A stretch of 9,026 nucleotides of DNA from positions 1 to 9,026 of the forward strand of contig JACCZL010000602.1 in assembly GCA_013695975.1 (NCBI GenBank), written 5' to 3'. Numbering within the stretch: position 1 is the stretch's first letter; every line of letters begins with the position of its first letter. The translations under genes and the position numbers were made by a program. The notes beneath the pieces were generated by a model. It ran no database searches. It saw only the letters and a list, made by a program, of their open reading frames with translations, and was not told the DNA's origin. Below, piece by piece: positions 5,108 through 9,026 of this stretch. The DNA is from Chloroflexota bacterium (GTDB lineage Bacteria; Chloroflexota; UBA6077; JACCZL01).

Positions 5108-7488
5108 GGCCGACCGTCGCCCTCAGCGTGCCGCACGGGTTCACCGCGCGGCTGTTCCTCCGGTCGACGTTGCTGGACGAGCTGCTCGAGCGGGTCGGGC
5201 ACGTCGGGGTCTTCGCGCCGCCCACGTCGCTCGAGCAGTTGCAGGACGAGCTCGGACGCCCCGCGCTGTCGTTCTACCCGCTCTACGCCGACGATCGCCG
5301 CCAGGATGTCCTGGCGAACTTCATTCGCTTGCTGCTGGCCGACTGGGAGCTGACGCCCACGAGGCGGATCCGTGAGCAGGAAGAGTGGCGGGCTAAGCCC
5401 TGGCGGCGAGCCCTCTGGGAGGCCCACAAACGCCTGGGCAAGTCGGGGCGTTTGCGGTCGGCCTGGTACCGGACCGAGAATCGCCTGCTGCCGGACCCGT
5501 ACCACCGTGGAGCGTTCGAGCGGCTGCGCCCTGACGTCCTCGTCACGCCGACGCCAGGCGTCCTGACGGCCGACGTCCGCCTCTTGCGGCGGGCGCAAAG
5601 CGAAGGCGTTCCGAGCGTCACCTTCGTGCAGGGCTGGGACAACCTGTCGTCCAAGACGATCATCGGCGCTCGTCCAGACCGCCTGCTCGTTTGGAACGAG
5701 CCGATGTACCAGGAGGCCACCACGCTGCACGGGTTCCGCACCGAGCAGGTCCGCATCACCGGCGCTCCCCACTTCGACCCTTACGTAACTCGAGCGGGCT
5801 GGACCGGCCGAGCGGACGTAGTCCGCTCGCTTGGGCTCGATCCCGACAAGAAGCTGATCGTCTATGCCGGGAGCCCGCGCCGCTACTTTGGCGAAACCTT
5901 CGAGGTCCTCGAGCTCCTCGTCGCCGCGCAGGCGGACGGCCGTCTGGGGCCAGACACCCAGATCGCTTTGCGGCTGCATCCGCAGGTGGTCGACGGTCGC
6001 GACGCTGAGGATCTCCGGCGCTACGAACGGTTCCGAGGTCGAGTCTATCTCGACATCCCGCGGGGCTCGACTGGGCTCGTGGCCGACTACAGGCCGGACG
6101 GCATCCGCCACGTGGGGCAGATGCTCGACGCTTGCGCCGTCACGCTCAACGTCGCCTCGTCCTTCACCCTCGATGCCTGCATCTTCGATCGACCGGTCGT
6201 CAACATCCGCTTCGACGGCGAGCACGACAAGCCGTACCTCCAGTCAGTGCGGCGCCAGTACGACACAGAACACTACGGCATCGTGCTCCGTAGCGGCGCG
6301 GTCCGGCTGGCCGACTCGCCAGCGGCCCTGGTGGAGGAGATCAGGCGCTACCTGGCCGACCCGAGCCTCGAGCGAGCCAACCGCGCGGGCCTGGTGCGCC
6401 AGCTCTGCGGGCGCGTGGACGGCAGGTCCGGGGCACGCGTCGCGGACGAGATCGCCCGCGTCGGCGCGCTCCGACGTGCCCGCGGCGTACCCGTGCGCGA
6501 ATCCCTCACCGCGGGCGTTGTGACCGAGCACCAGCCCGCCGAGGGGTCCCGAGCGGAGGGGCCGGGCGACTGGCTGCCCCCCGTGGCGGTCATCCTCGTC
6601 CACTGGGCCAGGGCAAGCATCGAGGATACGATCGAATGTCTCGAGTCGCTCGCCGCGGTCGACTATCCTAGAATCGGCGTCATCCTGGTCAACAATGGCG
6701 CCCCGTTGTTCCCGAAGGAGCGCTTCCGGCGAGCGTTGCCCGACCTCCTGATCCTGACGTCCGAGCACAACCTCGGCTTTACCGGCGGCAACAACCTCGG
6801 CATCGAGGCGGCGATGCGGGCCGGGGCCGAGCTGATCCTGCTGCTCAACAACGACACCGTCGTCCGCCCCGACCTGATCCGCGCGATGCTGCCCGCGATC
6901 GGCGAGCCGGGCGTCGGCATCGTCGGGCCCGTGATCACCTACTACGACACGCCTGATCGGATCTGGTTCGCTGGCGGGACCTACAATCGCTGGCTCGGCT
7001 TCACGTTCCATAGCCAGATCGGGGACGAGGCCGGCGCGCGGCCCCACAGCAGTCGGGTCGAGTGGATCACCGGCTGCGCCCTGCTCGTCAAGCGTGAGGT
7101 GTTCGAGCGAGTCGGCACGCTCTGGGACGACCTGTTCATCTACTTCGAGGACGCCGAGTTCTGCCTCCGAGCCGCCAGGAAGGGCTATCGCTGCGCCCTG
7201 GTCGACGAGCCGTTGATCCGCCACAAAGTCTCGGCCAGCATGGGCGAGCGCGGCGCGCGCCCGTTCTCGCCGGTGAAGGGCTACTACTTCGGCCGTAATC
7301 CCCAGCTCCTGCTCCGCCGAAACGCTGGACCGTTCTGGCGACCAATCGGCATGCTGGGGTTCCTGGGGGTCATCCTGCCCTACAATGCCCTCCAGTGCCT
7401 CACCGCGGCCAACATTCCCGCGCTGGTCGGGCTCTTCCGCGGAGTCCGTGACGGCCTGGCCGGCCGCTCAGGAAAGATACCGGAGTGA
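5104..7488 (+). CDS. bifunctional transferase: GT-B-like domain fused to GT2 glycosyltransferase
   Basis: This 794-residue protein joins two transferase modules. Residues 1 to about 459 form a GT-B-like domain paralogous to the protein at 19-1491: W178-D179-N180-L181, then V-W-N-E, G-A-P-H-F-D, R-L-H292-P-Q, and N349-V-A-S-S with D357. Residues about 460-490 are a polar, low-complexity linker. From about 491 follows a GT2 (GT-A fold) domain: V-A-V-I-L-V-H-W, F559-T-G-G-N-N-L-G, the metal/nucleotide motif L-L-N582-N583-D584-T, I-T-G-C658-A-L-L-V, and Y-F-E682-D683-A-E, the likely acceptor-side acidic residues, all typical of rhamnosyltransferase-like GT2 enzymes. The last 60 residues include hydrophobic stretches suggesting membrane association. 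The GTG at 5104, overlapping the transketolase stop, begins the conserved domain directly; the frame runs upstream to 4603 but only as Arg/Pro-rich sequence lying over the transketolase. It probably adds two sugars, or a sugar and a polyol phosphate, in succession to a lipid-linked glycan; specificity is unknown. Confidence 0.85.
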   Translation: MRPTVALSVPHGFTARLFLRSTLLDELLERVGHVGVFAPPTSLEQLQDELGRPALSFYPLYADDRRQDVLANFIRLLLADWELTPTRRIREQEEWRAKPWRRALWEAHKRLGKSGRLRSAWYRTENRLLPDPYHRGAFERLRPDVLVTPTPGVLTADVRLLRRAQSEGVPSVTFVQGWDNLSSKTIIGARPDRLLVWNEPMYQEATTLHGFRTEQVRITGAPHFDPYVTRAGWTGRADVVRSLGLDPDKKLIVYAGSPRRYFGETFEVLELLVAAQADGRLGPDTQIALRLHPQVVDGRDAEDLRRYERFRGRVYLDIPRGSTGLVADYRPDGIRHVGQMLDACAVTLNVASSFTLDACIFDRPVVNIRFDGEHDKPYLQSVRRQYDTEHYGIVLRSGAVRLADSPAALVEEIRRYLADPSLERANRAGLVRQLCGRVDGRSGARVADEIARVGALRRARGVPVRESLTAGVVTEHQPAEGSRAEGPGDWLPPVAVILVHWARASIEDTIECLESLAAVDYPRIGVILVNNGAPLFPKERFRRALPDLLILTSEHNLGFTGGNNLGIEAAMRAGAELILLLNNDTVVRPDLIRAMLPAIGEPGVGIVGPVITYYDTPDRIWFAGGTYNRWLGFTFHSQIGDEAGARPHSSRVEWITGCALLVKREVFERVGTLWDDLFIYFEDAEFCLRAARKGYRCALVDEPLIRHKVSASMGERGARPFSPVKGYYFGRNPQLLLRRNAGPFWRPIGMLGFLGVILPYNALQCLTAANIPALVGLFRGVRDGLAGRSGKIPE
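7470..7476 (+). promoter_or_regulatory. ribosome binding site for the DUF2071 gene
   Basis: AGGAAAG lies eight bases before the GTG at 7485, inside the end of the preceding gene. It supports that GTG, whose TGA-sharing overlap couples the two genes, over the ATG at 7503, which has no such site upstream. Confidence 0.45.
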
Positions 7489-8237
7489 GTCGCCCGTCGC
7501 CGATGTTGGAGATCGATCGGATCACGCCGACCCGCCGACCGAGCGGGCGACCGGTCGGCTACCAACGCTGGCGCTCGCTGCTGTTCATGCATTGGCCGGT
7601 CCCGGTCGAGGCGCTCGGTCCGCTCGTGCCCAGCCGCCTCAGCATCGATACCTTTGACGACGTCGCCTACGTTGGCCTTGTCGCGTTCGCGATGCAGGGC
7701 GTTCGGCCGCCCTGGGCGCCCGAGCGGCTGGCCTTCAGGTTCCTCGAGGCGAACGTCCGCACCTACGTCCACCTCGACGGACGCGACCCCGCCGTCTACT
7801 TCTTCTCGCTCGACGCCCAGTCGCGAATCGCGGTGGAGATCGCCAGACACCGCTGGAGCCTCCCCTACCACCACGCCGCGATGCGGCTCGCTCGACGCGG
7901 CATGACGATCGAGTACGAGAGCCGGCGGCTCGATAGAAGCGGCGCGCGACTCGGGGTTCGCTACGAGCCCGGCGAGCCGCTCGGGGAGTCGGCACCCGGG
8001 ACGCTCGAACATTTCCTGCTGGAGCGCTATCTGCTCCTCGTCGAGGCGCGGGGCCGGCTCTGGCGTGGGCAGGTCCACCACCGTCCATATCCGGCGCAGC
8101 GGGCGCGGATACTCCGCCTCGACGACGAGCTCATCGGCGCGGCAGGCCTGCCCCAGCCGATCGGCCCACCGCCGCTCGTCCACTACGCCGCGGGCGTCGA
8201 CGTCGAGATCTTTCCCCTGCGGCCCGCTGGTGGCTAG
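7485..8237 (+). CDS. DUF2071 (YqjF-like) family protein, function unknown
   Basis: The 250-residue protein matches the DUF2071/YqjF family along its whole length. Family-like points are W29-R-S-L-L-F-M-H36-W37-P, V48-P-S-R-L-S-I-D-T-F, the F86-L-E-A-N90-V-R92-T-Y94-V block, V-Y-F-F-S-L-D110-A, A120-R, L126-P-Y128, then L-L-E180-R181-Y182 and H198-H199-R-P-Y. This family is thought to share a fold with acetoacetate decarboxylase, but no activity is established and I assign none. It is predicted soluble, with no signal peptide or membrane helix. The GTG at 7485 shares GTGA with the stop of the bifunctional transferase; the ATG at 7503 is an alternative that would remove six unconserved-looking residues. 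Translational coupling makes it the last gene of the operon, yet the family has no known tie to glycan synthesis, so it may be a passenger or a modifying enzyme. The stop lies 17 bp from that of the converging permease gene. Confidence 0.88.
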   Translation: MSRPSPMLEIDRITPTRRPSGRPVGYQRWRSLLFMHWPVPVEALGPLVPSRLSIDTFDDVAYVGLVAFAMQGVRPPWAPERLAFRFLEANVRTYVHLDGRDPAVYFFSLDAQSRIAVEIARHRWSLPYHHAAMRLARRGMTIEYESRRLDRSGARLGVRYEPGEPLGESAPGTLEHFLLERYLLLVEARGRLWRGQVHHRPYPAQRARILRLDDELIGAAGLPQPIGPPPLVHYAAGVDVEIFPLRPAGG

Positions 8238-8254
8238 CGACTGAGCGAGGTGGG

Positions 8255-9026
8255 TCAGGAGATCTGCTGCTGGCGCGGGTCCAGGATGTCGCGGAGCCAG
8301 TCGCCGATCATGTTGATGCCGAGGACGGTCAACATGATCGCGATGCCCGGCAGGGTGGCCGGCCACCACGAGCTGGAGAGGTACTGGCGACCGTCGGCGA
8401 GCATGCTGCCCCAGGTCGGGATGGCCGGCTCGACCCCGAGACCGAGGAAGCTGAGCGAAGCCTCGAGGATGATGAAGTTGGCGACGAAGAAGCTGGTCAA
8501 CACGATGACCGGGGTCACCACGTTGGGCAGGATGTGCCGAAAGATGATCGCTCGGTCCGACGCTCCGACGGTGCGGGCGGCCAGAACGTAGTCGCGCTCG
8601 CGGGCCGATAGGACGTCGCCACGGACTACCCGCGCGAAGAAGACCCAGCCGAAGATCCCCAGGACGATGGTCACGTTCTTCAACCCGCCGCCGACCGCGG
8701 CGACCATGCTGATCGCGAGCAGGACGAACGGGAACGCGAGCTGGACGTCGGCGACCCGCATCAGGAGGGCGTCGAGCCGCCCGCCGTAGTAGCCGGCCAG
8801 GAGCCCCAGCAGGACCCCTAAGATTCCGGAGATCAAGACGGCGCTGACGCCGACGACGAGCGATATTCGAGCGCCGTGGATCACGCGGCTGAGGATGTCG
8901 CGGCCGAGATGGTCCGTCCCGAGCGGGTGGGCCCAGGAGCCGTCCTTGGTGCTCGTCGATAGTCCGACCGGCGGGACGAAGCGGGCCTCGAGGGTCTGCT
9001 CGTTCGGACTGTATGGCGCCACCCAC
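8255..9026 (-). CDS. peptide/nickel-type ABC transporter permease (DppC/OppC family), 5' end cut by the window
   Basis: This is an inner-membrane permease subunit of a dipeptide/oligopeptide-class importer. Counting from the GTG codon at 9022 (not the true start), L34-G-T-D37-H-L-G-R41-D42 is the hallmark just before the permease core; hydrophobic spans follow at about 54-79, 90-111, 116-135, 170-195 and 225-245. The ATPase-docking EAA loop is at about 142-167 (D-Y-V, A-A-R, G153, H163-I-L-P-N167). L-E-A-S-L-S-F-L-G-L-G and a final G-D-W-L-R-D-x-L-D-P-R are typical of DppC C termini. The family's first membrane helix, which precedes the A-P-Y-S-P residues seen here, is missing and the frame is open to the edge, so the gene continues beyond 9026. 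It usually belongs to an operon with a second permease, binding protein and ATPases, which would lie upstream outside the window. It is convergent with the glycan operon and probably unrelated to it; the substrate may be peptides or another solute. Confidence 0.92.
   Translation of the reverse strand, partial: WVAPYSPNEQTLEARFVPPVGLSTSTKDGSWAHPLGTDHLGRDILSRVIHGARISLVVGVSAVLISGILGVLLGLLAGYYGGRLDALLMRVADVQLAFPFVLLAISMVAAVGGGLKNVTIVLGIFGWVFFARVVRGDVLSARERDYVLAARTVGASDRAIIFRHILPNVVTPVIVLTSFFVANFIILEASLSFLGLGVEPAIPTWGSMLADGRQYLSSSWWPATLPGIAIMLTVLGINMIGDWLRDILDPRQQQIS

Noticed and set aside
4747..6225. 492-codon open frame on the - strand
   Set aside because: It lies opposite the end of the transketolase and the GT-B half of the fusion and shows no family features.
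8238..8254. Bidirectional terminator between the convergent DUF2071 and permease genes
   Set aside because: The 17 bp gap has no inverted repeat or T-tract.
7380..9026. 548-codon open frame on the - strand reaching the window edge
   Set aside because: It runs opposite the DUF2071 gene and in another frame of the same strand over the ABC permease. It is Arg/Pro-rich, with no motif; both overlapped genes are well supported.

Overview
The window is GC-rich bacterial DNA (about two-thirds G+C by eye), densely packed with genes. Six genes lie head to tail on the + strand and one truncated gene lies on the - strand. Base composition, frequent GTG starts, GTGA stop/start overlaps and the style of the ABC permease would suit a high-GC environmental bacterium such as a member of Chloroflexota or a related phylum. 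That placement is an impression and rests on no marker gene.

Region 1 (1-5107) looks like part of a surface-glycan or sugar-modification locus. It begins with a predicted GT-B-type glycosyl/glycerophosphotransferase-like protein (19-1491). After a 70 bp gap with a TATACT box come a PtmA-like short-chain dehydrogenase (1562-2371), an acylneuraminate cytidylyltransferase-family enzyme that should make a CMP-activated sugar acid (2396-3160), and a single-chain transketolase (3182-5107) resembling the split transketolases of sugar-biosynthesis clusters. Dehydrogenase, CMP-transferase and transketolase together suggest synthesis and activation of an unusual nine-carbon or other ketose-derived sugar. 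No sialic/legionaminic/pseudaminic acid synthase (NeuB type) is present in the window, so the pathway is incomplete here.

Region 2 (5104-7488) is one 794-residue protein made of two transferases. Its N-terminal half is a paralogue of the first gene (shared W-D-N-L, W-N-E and H-P-Q motifs), and its C-terminal half is a GT2 glycosyltransferase. It overlaps the transketolase by 4 bp, so precursor supply and transfer are probably translated together.

Region 3 (7485-8237) is a DUF2071/YqjF-family protein of unknown function, coupled to the fusion by another 4 bp GTGA overlap. Seventeen bases beyond its stop, converging on it, is the 3' part of a DppC/OppC-type peptide ABC transporter permease (8255-9026, - strand), whose 5' end is outside the window. 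This marks the end of the glycan operon.

No RNA genes, insertion sequences, CRISPR arrays, convincing terminators or long repeats were seen. No stretch over 300 bases lacks a gene; the longest gap is 1492-1561.
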